DNA from: JBBDWJ01 sp040902925
GTDB lineage: Bacteria; Acidobacteriota; Terriglobia; Bryobacterales; UBA6623
Length of the DNA: 16,277 nt
Assembly (NCBI GenBank): GCA_040902925.1
Contig: JBBDWJ010000258.1
Coordinates: 1 to 16,277, forward strand
Reading direction: 5' to 3'
Shown here in pieces: positions 1 to 6,963 of this stretch. Every line of letters begins with the position of its first letter. Position 1 is the stretch's first letter. A program made the translations under genes and the position numbers. The notes under the pieces were generated by a model. It ran no database searches, was not told the DNA's origin, and saw only the letters and a program-made list of their open reading frames with translations.

Positions 1-1461
1 GCCCACGGTCGCCAGGTTCCGGCAGCATTCCGCAACGGCCAACTTGGCGCCCTCGTAGGGGTCAAGCGAGGCGTAGCGCCCGTTGCCATCCAGGGCCATG
101 GCCAGCGAGACTCCGGCCTCTTTGACGCGAACTACAGCCGCATCGCCGCCGGGGCCAAGCGTGGTGTTGGTCCTCACCATGTAGTCGTACTGCTCGTAAA
201 TCCAGCGTTTTGAGCAAAGATCCGCGGAGCCAACCAGCCGGCCCAGCGCGTCGGCCATGGCGGCGCCGTCCGAAGGATCGAGCCGCGGTCCATCGAGTGG
301 TGCATAACGATACGGGCGGGTAGATGGCCGGTCGTAGAGCGGCGCATCATCGGTCAACAGAGAATTGGGGATCTCCGCTTCCAGCACGCCGTGATTCTTG
401 ACCTTCAAATTACCGTTACTCGTTACAACACCTATCTCAACAGCATCAAGGCCCCACTTCTTAAAGACCTTGAAAACTTCACTTTCGCGCCCGCGCTCGG
501 CCACCAGCAGCATGCGCTCCTGGGACTCCGACAGCATAATCTCGTACGGAGACATGCCCGTTTCCCGTTGGGGCACGAACTTGAGATCGATCTCGATGCC
601 GGTTCCACCCCGGCCGCCCATTTCACAGGTCGAGCAGGTCAGCCCGGCGGCGCCCATATCCTGGATGCCCTGAACAGCGCCTGTCTGCATCGCTTCCAGG
701 CAGGCTTCGAGCAGCAGTTTTTCGAGGAATGGATCGCCGACCTGTACGTTGGGGCGTTTTTCTTCCGAATCCTCATCGAACTCGGCGGAAGCCATTGATG
801 CGCCGTGAATGCCGTCACGGCCCGTCTTGGCCCCGACATAGATCACCGGATTGCCCACGCCGGTCGCCTTGCCAAAGAAAATGCGGTCTTTCGGGAATAT
901 GCCCAGGGCAAAGGCGTTGACCAGCGGATTGCCGCTGTAGCCCGGCTCGAAGATGCATTCGCCCCCAACCGTGGGAACCCCAAAGCAGTTGCCGTAGTGG
1001 GCGATGCCGCCGACGACGCCTTGCAGGATGTGGCGATTGCGGACGCCGCTCTGCGGATCATCCAGGGGCCCGAATCGCAAAGAGTCCATCACGGCGATTG
1101 GGCGCGCGCCCATGGTGAAAATGTCGCGCAAGATACCGCCGACGCCGGTCGCCGCGCCCTGGAACGGCTCAATGAAACTGGGATGGTTGTGCGATTCGAT
1201 CTTGAACGCCGCCGCGTAGCCGTTGCCGATATCGACGATCCCGGCGTTCTCGCCCGGTCCTACCAGCAGGTACTTGCCTTCGGTGGGAAATTTCTTCAGG
1301 TGCCGCCGCGAACTCTTGTAGGAGCAGTGCTCGCTCCACATCACGCTGATGATGCCCAGCTCGGTGATGTTCGGCTCGCGGCCGAGCTTGGCGACAATAC
1401 GGTCGTATTCCTCCTCCGTCAGCCCGTGTTGTTCGACGACGTCGGCGGTGATCGTGGTCAT
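1..1461 (-). CDS. purL: Phosphoribosylformylglycinamidine synthase subunit II (PurL), 3' part missing at the window edge
   Basis: PurL is the ATP-dependent synthetase subunit that converts FGAR to FGAM with ammonia from PurQ, the fourth step of IMP synthesis in the cytoplasm. The frame is open from ATG 1461 to base 1, giving 487 residues of a protein that is usually about 720-750, so roughly the last third is outside the window. Family hallmarks are visible: MWSEHCSYK near residues 41-49, the nucleotide-binding stretch ESHNHPSFIEPFQGAATG near 89-106, and a DPYEGAK motif just before the edge. The ATG lies 4 bp after the purQ stop, so the two genes are surely co-transcribed and probably translationally coupled. 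No frameshift is seen. Identification is secure from conserved motifs and operon context. Confidence 0.96.
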   Translation of the reverse strand, partial: MTTITADVVEQHGLTEEEYDRIVAKLGREPNITELGIISVMWSEHCSYKSSRRHLKKFPTEGKYLLVGPGENAGIVDIGNGYAAAFKIESHNHPSFIEPFQGAATGVGGILRDIFTMGARPIAVMDSLRFGPLDDPQSGVRNRHILQGVVGGIAHYGNCFGVPTVGGECIFEPGYSGNPLVNAFALGIFPKDRIFFGKATGVGNPVIYVGAKTGRDGIHGASMASAEFDEDSEEKRPNVQVGDPFLEKLLLEACLEAMQTGAVQGIQDMGAAGLTCSTCEMGGRGGTGIEIDLKFVPQRETGMSPYEIMLSESQERMLLVAERGRESEVFKVFKKWGLDAVEIGVVTSNGNLKVKNHGVLEAEIPNSLLTDDAPLYDRPSTRPYRYAPLDGPRLDPSDGAAMADALGRLVGSADLCSKRWIYEQYDYMVRTNTTLGPGGDAAVVRVKEAGVSLAMALDGNGRYASLDPYEGAKLAVAECCRNLATVG

Positions 1462-1465
1462 GCTG

Positions 1466-2164
1466 TTAACGAGTGGGAACCGCGGAAGCGATCATCGAGC
1501 GAAACAGAAACAAGCCGTCAGTCGAGCCCATGGCGGCGTCGGCGGCGCGTTCGGGATGAGGCATCATCCCCAGAACATTTCTTCCCTCGCTGAGCACGCC
1601 CGCGATGTTGCGCAGCGAGCCGTTCGGGTTGGCTGGCTCGGAAACCTCGCCTTCGGGCGTGACATAGCGGAAGGCGACACGGTCTTCACGTTCGAGCTGG
1701 TCGAGCGTAGCGTCCTCCGCGTAGTAACAGCCTTCTCCGTGCGCGATGGGAATCGCCAGGACTTGCCCTTTTTCGCAAGAATTCGTGTAGGGCGAGTTGG
1801 CCGTCTCGACGCGCAAGTGCACCGTGCGGCACACGAATCGCAAGCTGCGGTTACGGACCAGCACTCCGGGAAGAAGATGGGCCTCCACCAGCATCTGGAA
1901 GCCGTTGCAGATGCCGAACACCAGCCCGCCGCTATCGGCGAACCGCCGGACGGCCTTCATGACAGGGGAGAACCGCGCGATGGCGCCGGCGCGCAAATAG
2001 TCGCCGTAGGAGAATCCGCCCGGAAGAATGACGGCATCCGCGCCGTGCAAGTCTTCCGATTCGTGCCAGATGGGAAACGAAGGCTGCCCGAGGTTATTTT
2101 CGAGCGCGTAGAGGGCGTCGTGATCACAGTTCGAGCCGGGAAAAATGACGACGCCGAACTTCAT
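1466..2164 (-). CDS. purQ: Phosphoribosylformylglycinamidine synthase, glutaminase subunit I (PurQ)
   Basis: PurQ is the class I glutamine amidotransferase that hydrolyses glutamine and passes ammonia to PurL. The 232 residues match the family's usual 220-240. The N-terminus MKFGVVIFPGSNCDHD is the classic PurQ start, which is why ATG 2164 was chosen over an upstream in-frame ATG at 2338 that adds a non-homologous 58-residue lead. The nucleophile is Cys86 in FGICNG, and the other triad residues are His203 and Glu205 in the PHPE motif. LPGGFSYGDYLRAG near 47-60 is also typical. There is no clear Shine-Dalgarno before the start. The gene heads a purQ-purL pair; purS, often upstream in this type of operon, is not present between here and the divergent amidase. 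Confidence 0.96.
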   Translation of the reverse strand: MKFGVVIFPGSNCDHDALYALENNLGQPSFPIWHESEDLHGADAVILPGGFSYGDYLRAGAIARFSPVMKAVRRFADSGGLVFGICNGFQMLVEAHLLPGVLVRNRSLRFVCRTVHLRVETANSPYTNSCEKGQVLAIPIAHGEGCYYAEDATLDQLEREDRVAFRYVTPEGEVSEPANPNGSLRNIAGVLSEGRNVLGMMPHPERAADAAMGSTDGLFLFRSMIASAVPTR

Positions 2165-2180
2165 GCGGGGAAGAGATCTT

Positions 2181-2189
2181 AGTTTAGCA
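2181..2189 (-). promoter_or_regulatory. Candidate extended -10 element for purQL
   Basis: On the minus strand the bases read TGCTAAACT, an extended -10 (TGn followed by TAAACT, four of six matches to TATAAT). Transcription would begin about 10 bp before the purQ ATG, giving a very short leader that fits the lack of a Shine-Dalgarno. No good -35 is seen at 16-18 bp. This is a weak call, supported mainly by similarity to the GCTATACT boxes upstream of two other minus-strand genes in the window. Confidence 0.22.
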
Positions 2190-2260
2190 TTTCGCTTCGA
2201 TTTCGAAACAAGAATCTGGGCCTGCGTGGCACAGAATGCGCCAGTTCTTGATGAGACTGC

Positions 2261-2292
2261 CGCCTGGGCGGTATTCCGTCTGGGTGGTATTA
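2261..2292. repeat. Imperfect 16-bp tandem duplication
   Basis: Two adjacent units, CGCCTGGGCGGTATTC (2261-2276) and CGTCTGGGTGGTATTA (2277-2292), agree at 13 of 16 positions. The core GGGCGGTAT recurs in similar form at about 3929-3937 in the spacer on the other side of the amidase gene (GGGCGGTAT in both). The function is unknown; it could be slippage or part of a binding site. Confidence 0.5.
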
Positions 2293-2469
2293 CTGTATGG
2301 CTGCGGTCCTGCCGCCCGTAATCCCCCACCGCCATCACCCCGCTACCGCCTCATCGCCGGGCGCGAGTCACTCCGGCAGGCCCTCAACGGTTGTTGAGTC
2401 GTGGTTTCGCCCATCCAACGGACGGTCTCGGCCACTCGGGCGGTTGCCTGCGGGGGCGAGACGGGTTTC

Positions 2470-2478
2470 TGGTGTAAT
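2470..2478 (+). promoter_or_regulatory. Candidate extended -10 element for the amidase gene
   Basis: The bases TGGTGTAAT fit an extended -10 (TGn plus TGTAAT, five of six matches to TATAAT). Transcription would start near 2485, about 60 bp before the amidase ATG. A TTGCCT at 2444-2449 is too far (23 bp) to be a normal -35. The call rests on the -10 alone. Confidence 0.27.
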
Positions 2479-2548
2479 CTGGGGTCCTGGCGTACAGCTC
2501 GTGTGTCTTCATCCGCACGAATTTTTTTCTGTGGGAAATGAACCTGGC

Positions 2549-3850
2549 ATGACAGGCAACGAATTGCCGGCTTTGAGCGCTTTGAGCGACGGCATCGCGC
2601 GGCGTCAAATCTCACCGCGGGACGTCGTGGGGAACTGCCTGGCTCGCGTGTCCGGGAACGACGCAGCCGTTGAGGCGTGGGCGTTTGTGGCGGCGGATAG
2701 CAGCCGCCGGGAGGCCCAGGCGCTTGCGGATGAGCTGGCTGGCGGCGGCCCGCGCAGCCCATTACACGGTATCCCCTTTGGCGTGAAAGACATCTTCGAC
2801 ACTGCCGGGATGCCGACCGGCTGGGGCTCGCCTCTCTACGCGGAGCGTGTTCCGGACCAGGACGCGGAACTGGTGGCGCGGTTGAAGCAGGCTGGCGCGA
2901 TCGTTCTGGGCAAGACCCACACTACGGGGTTTGCCTATTTCGATCCGTCCCCGACACGCAATCCCCACAACGTGGAGCACACGCCCGGTGGTTCTTCGAG
3001 CGGCTCGGCGGTTGCGGTGGCCGAAGGCATGGTTCCGTTCGCGCTGGGCAGCCAAACGCTCGGATCGGTACTGCGCCCCGCCAGCTATTGCGGAGTCGTG
3101 GGGTTGAAGCCGACTTTTGGCGCGCTCCCCTCGGGGGGCATGCTTGCCTTTGCGCCCACTCTCGACCACGCAGGCCTGTTTACGCGCACGGCCGAGGAGA
3201 TGGCTTGGCTGTGGCCCGCTATGACGGGCTCAAAGAATGAGTCCGCGGCCGTCTGCCGGCATCTGGCGAGGCCCCGGTGGCCGATCCTGGGCTCTCTGGA
3301 AGATGACATGGCTGAGGGATTCGAGGGTGCGCTTGCAACGCTGACCTCGGCCGGCTTCGAAATTCACGACATCGACCTGCCGCGGAGCTTTTTGCAGCTT
3401 CCCGAAGCGACGATGACGATCTTTCGGTACGAGGGGGCCCAAACCCACAAGGACCGCTTTCAGGAGTACGGGTCGCGGATCGGCGTGAAACTCGCCGCGC
3501 TGGTCGACGAAGGTCTGCGCATCGAGCGCGGCGTCTACGAGCAGGCGTTGGCGGTGCTCGCGGCTGTGCGCGCTGAGTTTGCGGCGTTAGCCGAAAAACA
3601 CCCGCTGTGGATCACACCGTCCGCCCTCGGGCCGGCCCCCAAGGGCCTTGCTTCGACCGGGGATCCGCGGGCCAATGCGCCTTTCACGGCGCTGGGCGTT
3701 CCGGCTATCTCGCTGCCCTTTGGCTACGCGCATTCCAAGCTGCCGTTGGGCCTGCAACTCGCCGCCGCCCAGGGCCAAGAAGGCGACCTGCTCAAAACCG
3801 CGCTCGAATGCGAAAAGGTCCTTTCTCAAAACAAACAACCGAACCGGTGA
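2549..3850 (+). CDS. Amidase-signature family hydrolase
   Basis: This is a cytoplasmic amide hydrolase of the Ser-cisSer-Lys amidase-signature superfamily; the substrate cannot be read from the sequence. It has 433 residues, slightly shorter than the common 450-500. Counting from ATG 2549, the catalytic Lys is Lys80 (GVKDIFDTAG), the cis-Ser is Ser149 in GGSSSGSA, and the nucleophile is Ser173 in TLGSVLRPASYCG. The 24-residue gap between the two serines equals that in FAAH and malonamidase. The oxyanion-hole motif, usually TGGS or TAGS, is TLGS here. ATG 2549 was chosen because MTGNELPALSALSDGIARR starts the family's N-terminal helix; the open frame continues upstream without homology, and a GTG at 2531 is an alternative. 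The lack of GatB/GatC neighbours and the TQT/SQT-type filter argue against GatA. Confidence 0.9.
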   Translation: MTGNELPALSALSDGIARRQISPRDVVGNCLARVSGNDAAVEAWAFVAADSSRREAQALADELAGGGPRSPLHGIPFGVKDIFDTAGMPTGWGSPLYAERVPDQDAELVARLKQAGAIVLGKTHTTGFAYFDPSPTRNPHNVEHTPGGSSSGSAVAVAEGMVPFALGSQTLGSVLRPASYCGVVGLKPTFGALPSGGMLAFAPTLDHAGLFTRTAEEMAWLWPAMTGSKNESAAVCRHLARPRWPILGSLEDDMAEGFEGALATLTSAGFEIHDIDLPRSFLQLPEATMTIFRYEGAQTHKDRFQEYGSRIGVKLAALVDEGLRIERGVYEQALAVLAAVRAEFAALAEKHPLWITPSALGPAPKGLASTGDPRANAPFTALGVPAISLPFGYAHSKLPLGLQLAAAQGQEGDLLKTALECEKVLSQNKQPNR

Positions 3851-3998
3851 GGGCATCGTGGCGACGCCGGCGCTGTGTAGGGACGGGTGTCTCGGCCCTG
3901 TGGCTAAGGGGCTAAGGGCGTCGCCAAGGGGCGGTATCCAAGGGCGGTCCGAGGCCGTGTGCTAGGCTAGGCGAACGTCCGAAACGAGTGTCTGATCC
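3851..3998. repeat. Repeat-rich spacer between amidase and trkA
   Basis: This 148-bp spacer stacks several small repeats. There is a perfect 10-bp inverted repeat, TGGCGACGCC (3859-3868) against GGCGTCGCCA (3917-3926). There is an exact 8-bp tandem GCTAAGGG at 3903-3918, an approximate 14-bp tandem beginning CCAAGGG at 3924 and 3938, and a 5-bp tandem GCTAG at 3961-3970. The inverted repeat could form a branched stem in RNA downstream of the amidase stop, but there is no U tract. The phrase GTGTAGGGACGGGTGTCTCG looks to me like the kind of text found in dispersed intergenic repeats, which I cannot confirm. No gene is supported here. Confidence 0.55.
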
Positions 3999-5372
3999 AT
4001 GCGGATTTTGATTGCCGGCGGTGGCCAAGTAGCGGCCCTCATTGCGAGGCGCCTCATCCGGGAGGGGAACGAGGTGACCCTCGTCGAGCAAGACGAGCGG
4101 CGCAGCGCCCAGCTCGAAGAGACGATGGACGCGAAAGTGGTTCGCGGTAGCGCCGTCAGCGTCCGGACCATGCGCAACGCGGGTCTGCAAGACGCCGAGA
4201 TGCTGATCGCGGTCACCAACTCCGACGAAAGTAACATCCTGGCCTGCCTGATCGCGCAAGTCGAATCCAACGTCAAGTTCAAGGTGGCGCGCGTTCGCAG
4301 CCACGAAGTGGACCATTGGCGGCGGATGACTCGCGAGGCCGGGCTGCACATCGATCTGATCATCCACCCGGAAACCGACATCATGGACCGCATCATGCGC
4401 GTGGTCCACCTGCCCGGCGTCTCGGACATTCTGGACTTCGCCGACGGCGAGGTGCGGCTGTTCGGCATGAACGTGGAGATCGATTCCTGGTTCGCCGGCA
4501 AGACGCTGGAGGAACTGGATGCCTCCAGCCCGCCCGAGAATTCGCTGATCGCGATGATTTTTCGGGGCCAGCAGGTGATCATTCCTCACGGCGACGAGCG
4601 GCTGCGGCCCGGGGATCACATCTATGTGATGGCCACGCGGCGAAACCTCGACGACGTGGTCCAGTTCATGGGCCTGGCGAAGCAAAAAAAGCTGCAGCGA
4701 ATCTTGATCGTCGGCGGCAAGCAGATCGGCATCTCGGTGGCGGAGGCCCTGGAAGCGCAAGGCGTCAGCGTCAAGCTGATCGAGCGCGATGTGGCCCGTT
4801 GCGAGAAGATCTCATCCATCCTCAACCGCACGATCGTGGTGCACGGCGACGGCACCGATCAGGCCACCTTGGAAGGGGCGAACATTGAGGGCGTGGACGC
4901 ATTCTTGGCCCTGACCAACGACGACGAGGACAATATCATCGCTTCACTGCTCGCTCGCCGGTTGGGCGCGCGCAAGGTCGTGGCTCTGATCAACCGCCTC
5001 AACTACCTGCCGATGGTCCAACGGCTTGGCATCAACACGACGGTCAGCCCGCGGCTGGTGGCGGTCGACCGGATTCTGCAGTTTGTCCGCAAGGGGCGCG
5101 TGTTGTCGGTCACGACGTTCCGGGAGGAGGAAGCGGAAGCGATCGAGCTGCTCGCCGCGGCCGGGTCGAAGTTCGTGGGCAAGAAGCTTCGCGAGCTGCG
5201 CTTTCCGCGCGGCGCCATCGTCGGCGCCATCGTCAAACCCAGTGGCGATGTAATCGTGCCGCGCGGCGACAAAAGCATCGAGCCCAACGATCGGGTTATT
5301 TTCTTCACGCTCGAAAGCATCGTGCCGCAACTGGAGTCGGCCTTCCTGGTTGAGTCCAAAAAGGGAGTCTGA
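3999..5372 (+). CDS. trkA: Trk system potassium uptake regulatory protein TrkA
   Basis: TrkA is the cytoplasmic NAD(H)/nucleotide-binding ring that gates the TrkH potassium channel. Its 457 residues match the two-RCK form (E. coli TrkA is 458). The first Rossmann domain opens with MRILIAGGGQVAALIARR (GGGQVA at 7-12, acidic Glu30 after strand 2). The second opens at about 234 with RILIVGGKQIGISVAEAL and Glu262. Each is followed by a TrkA-C domain (about 145-225 and 370-455) containing I-P-H/R-GD and D-HIYV or D-RVIFF patterns. Start ATG 3999 places the Rossmann strand at residue 2. The upstream Shine-Dalgarno is weak. The gene ends in TGA at 5370-5372 directly against the GTG of trkH, so the two are coupled. 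Confidence 0.96.
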   Translation: MRILIAGGGQVAALIARRLIREGNEVTLVEQDERRSAQLEETMDAKVVRGSAVSVRTMRNAGLQDAEMLIAVTNSDESNILACLIAQVESNVKFKVARVRSHEVDHWRRMTREAGLHIDLIIHPETDIMDRIMRVVHLPGVSDILDFADGEVRLFGMNVEIDSWFAGKTLEELDASSPPENSLIAMIFRGQQVIIPHGDERLRPGDHIYVMATRRNLDDVVQFMGLAKQKKLQRILIVGGKQIGISVAEALEAQGVSVKLIERDVARCEKISSILNRTIVVHGDGTDQATLEGANIEGVDAFLALTNDDEDNIIASLLARRLGARKVVALINRLNYLPMVQRLGINTTVSPRLVAVDRILQFVRKGRVLSVTTFREEEAEAIELLAAAGSKFVGKKLRELRFPRGAIVGAIVKPSGDVIVPRGDKSIEPNDRVIFFTLESIVPQLESAFLVESKKGV

Positions 5373-6843
5373 GTGATCGACCCGCGCACGATCGCCTACG
5401 TGCTGGGCCAGTTTCTGCTGGCGCTTGCCGGCACGATGCTCATCCCCCTGCTATACGGCGCCCTCACCGACGGCCGCGACCTGGACGCGATGGCGGGCGG
5501 CGCGCTGGTGACTGGCGTCGTCGGCGGGCTGCTGTATTGGCTAATACCCCGCCCGACGCGCGAGCTCAGCCAGCGCGAAGGGCTGCTGATGGTCGTTGCG
5601 TTGTGGAGCGCCGTCGGCGTTTTCGGGTGCCTGCCGTTCTACTTCTCGCCCTACTTTCCGAGCTTCACTGACGCGGTGTTTGAGTCCGTCTCCGGCTTTA
5701 CGACGACGGGCGCCACGGTGCTTTCGGATGTCGAAGTACTCTCGCGCACCCTGCAGTTTTGGCGGTGCTTCTCGCATTGGCTGGGCGGCATGGGCGTCGT
5801 TCTGCTGGTGGTAGCCATTCTGCCCCTGGTCGGTCATGGCGGCATGCATCTTTACCGGGCCGAGTTTTCGGGCGCTAAGTCGGAACGCTTGCGGCCGCGC
5901 ATCGCCGAGACCGCGATTTCGCTTTGGAAGATCTACTTCGCTCTATCGTTCGCGGAATTCGTCGCGTTGCGGCTGGCTGGCATGGACGGCTTTGAGGCCA
6001 TCTGCCACACGTTTTCGACTTTGGGAACCGGAGGGTTCTCGACCCGCACGGCGAGCGTCGCCGGCTTTCAGAGCCCGCTCATCGAGTACATCATCATCGT
6101 CTTCATGGCGCTGGCGGGCATCAGCTTCATCCAGCACTACATTTTCTGGATCCAAGGCCGCTTCAGCGTGCTGCTTTCCGATGTGGAAGTTCGCGCTTAC
6201 ATCGCGATGATGGCGCTGGCGACCTTGGTCATCGGTGGATTCGAACTCTGGCGGAGTGGAGGTTNNNNNNNNNNGTGGAGGTTCCGTAGAGCTCATTTTC
6301 CGCGAAGCTCTGTTTCAGGTCGTCTCGATTACGACCACCACGGGTTTCGTAACCGCCGATTTTGAAGTCTGGCACTCCTTCTCGCAACTCCTGTTGCTCG
6401 CTCTGATGTTCGTGGGCGGCTGCACCGGTTCGACGGCGGGCGGGATGAAAGTCTCGCGAATCGTTTTGCTGGCTCGCGTGGTGGACCGCGAATTCCGGCG
6501 CATGGTCGAACGCCATGGCGTTTTCGCCGTACGCCTCGGCGGCACTGTGATTCCCGAGTCGACCATCCAGAGCCTGCTGAATCTGGTTTACCTCTCGTTC
6601 CTCGTGAATTTTGTTTCCTGCCTGCTGCTAGCGGCGATGGGGATCGATGTGCTGAGCGCGATTGCCGCCGTGGCCGCTTCGATGTTCAACGTCGGCCCGG
6701 GCCTGGGAACCGTCGGACCGCTGGACAATTTCGGACACCTGCCCGCCCTGGCGAAATGGGTGCTCGCTGGGGACATGATCGCGGGACGCCTGGAGTTCTT
6801 CACCGTGCTGGTGATTCTGACGCCGGCGTTCTGGCGCAAGTAG
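5373..6843 (+). CDS. trkH: Trk system potassium uptake channel TrkH, interrupted by an assembly gap
   Basis: TrkH is the membrane potassium-translocating subunit, a superfamily of K+ transporters with four pseudo-repeated M1-P-M2 units. It starts at GTG 5373, immediately after the trkA stop, with AGGGAG six bases upstream. Up to the N run the frame gives 297 residues; after it the coding frame moves by one and continues to TAG 6841-6843. The sequence GTGGAGGTT lies on both sides of the ten Ns. Dropping the Ns and one copy (19 bp) joins the frames as ELWRSGG-SVELIFREALFQ and yields 483 residues, exactly the length of E. coli TrkH. Filter loops are visible: FTTTGA (about 109-114), TLGTGGF (216-222), SITTTTGF (312-319) and MFNVGPGLG (431-439), with GCTGSTAGGMK near 343-353. 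The real gene is almost certainly intact. Confidence 0.95.
6256..6283. other. Scaffold gap: ten Ns between duplicate 9-mers
   Basis: Bases 6265-6274 are N. GTGGAGGTT occurs at 6256-6264 directly before them and again at 6275-6283 directly after them. This is the pattern left when two contigs ending in the same sequence are joined with an arbitrary-length filler instead of being merged. Collapsing the duplicate restores the trkH frame, so the gap holds no real unknown sequence. Confidence 0.9.
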
Positions 6844-6963
6844 CCCAGGCAATCCTGTCACTTGTGGCCCGGTCTTGCCGTCCCACCACTGCCGCGGCTT
6901 CCACAGGCGGCGTTGGCGGCCGGCATCCGCAGGAAGCCCGTGGCCGCCGGGCCCGGGCCGCGA
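6844..6963. terminator. Possible bidirectional stem-loop between convergent trkH and the lipoprotein gene
   Basis: The two genes converge on this 120-bp spacer. It contains a 7-bp inverted repeat GGCGGCC (6915-6921) and GGCCGCC (6942-6948), extended by G-T wobbles, then a 10-bp palindrome GGCCCGGGCC at 6950-6959. Neither strand has a U tract, so an intrinsic terminator is unproven. The position between convergent genes is the main support. Confidence 0.25.

Larger units (their letters stand above)
2165..2548. other. Divergent intergenic spacer between purQ and the amidase gene
   Basis: This 384-bp spacer separates two divergently read genes. I find no convincing protein in any frame, and in particular no PurS. 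It holds an imperfect 16-bp tandem duplication at 2261-2292, a 6-bp-stem hairpin CTCAAC-GGTT-GTTGAG at 2383-2398, and candidate -10 boxes for each side. No tRNA or recognisable riboswitch fold was seen by eye. Confidence 0.6.

Noticed and set aside
805..2182. Overlapping plus-strand open frames of 262 and 277 codons
   Set aside because: They are antisense to purL and purQ, whose conserved motifs fix the true coding strand.
2165..2548. A possible riboswitch or tRNA in the purQ-amidase spacer
   Set aside because: Only one 6-bp hairpin and a small tandem repeat are seen. No cloverleaf or purine-riboswitch-like three-way junction could be drawn.
3607..3965. Plus-strand frames of about 100 codons over the amidase 3' end and spacer
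   Set aside because: They are mainly out-of-frame amidase sequence, running into repeat-rich spacer DNA. No ribosome site and no family pattern.
6235..6843. A separate 202-codon gene after the N run
   Set aside because: It is the C-terminal 40 percent of trkH; the start ATG is out of frame within the upstream trkH part, and the split arises from the gap.
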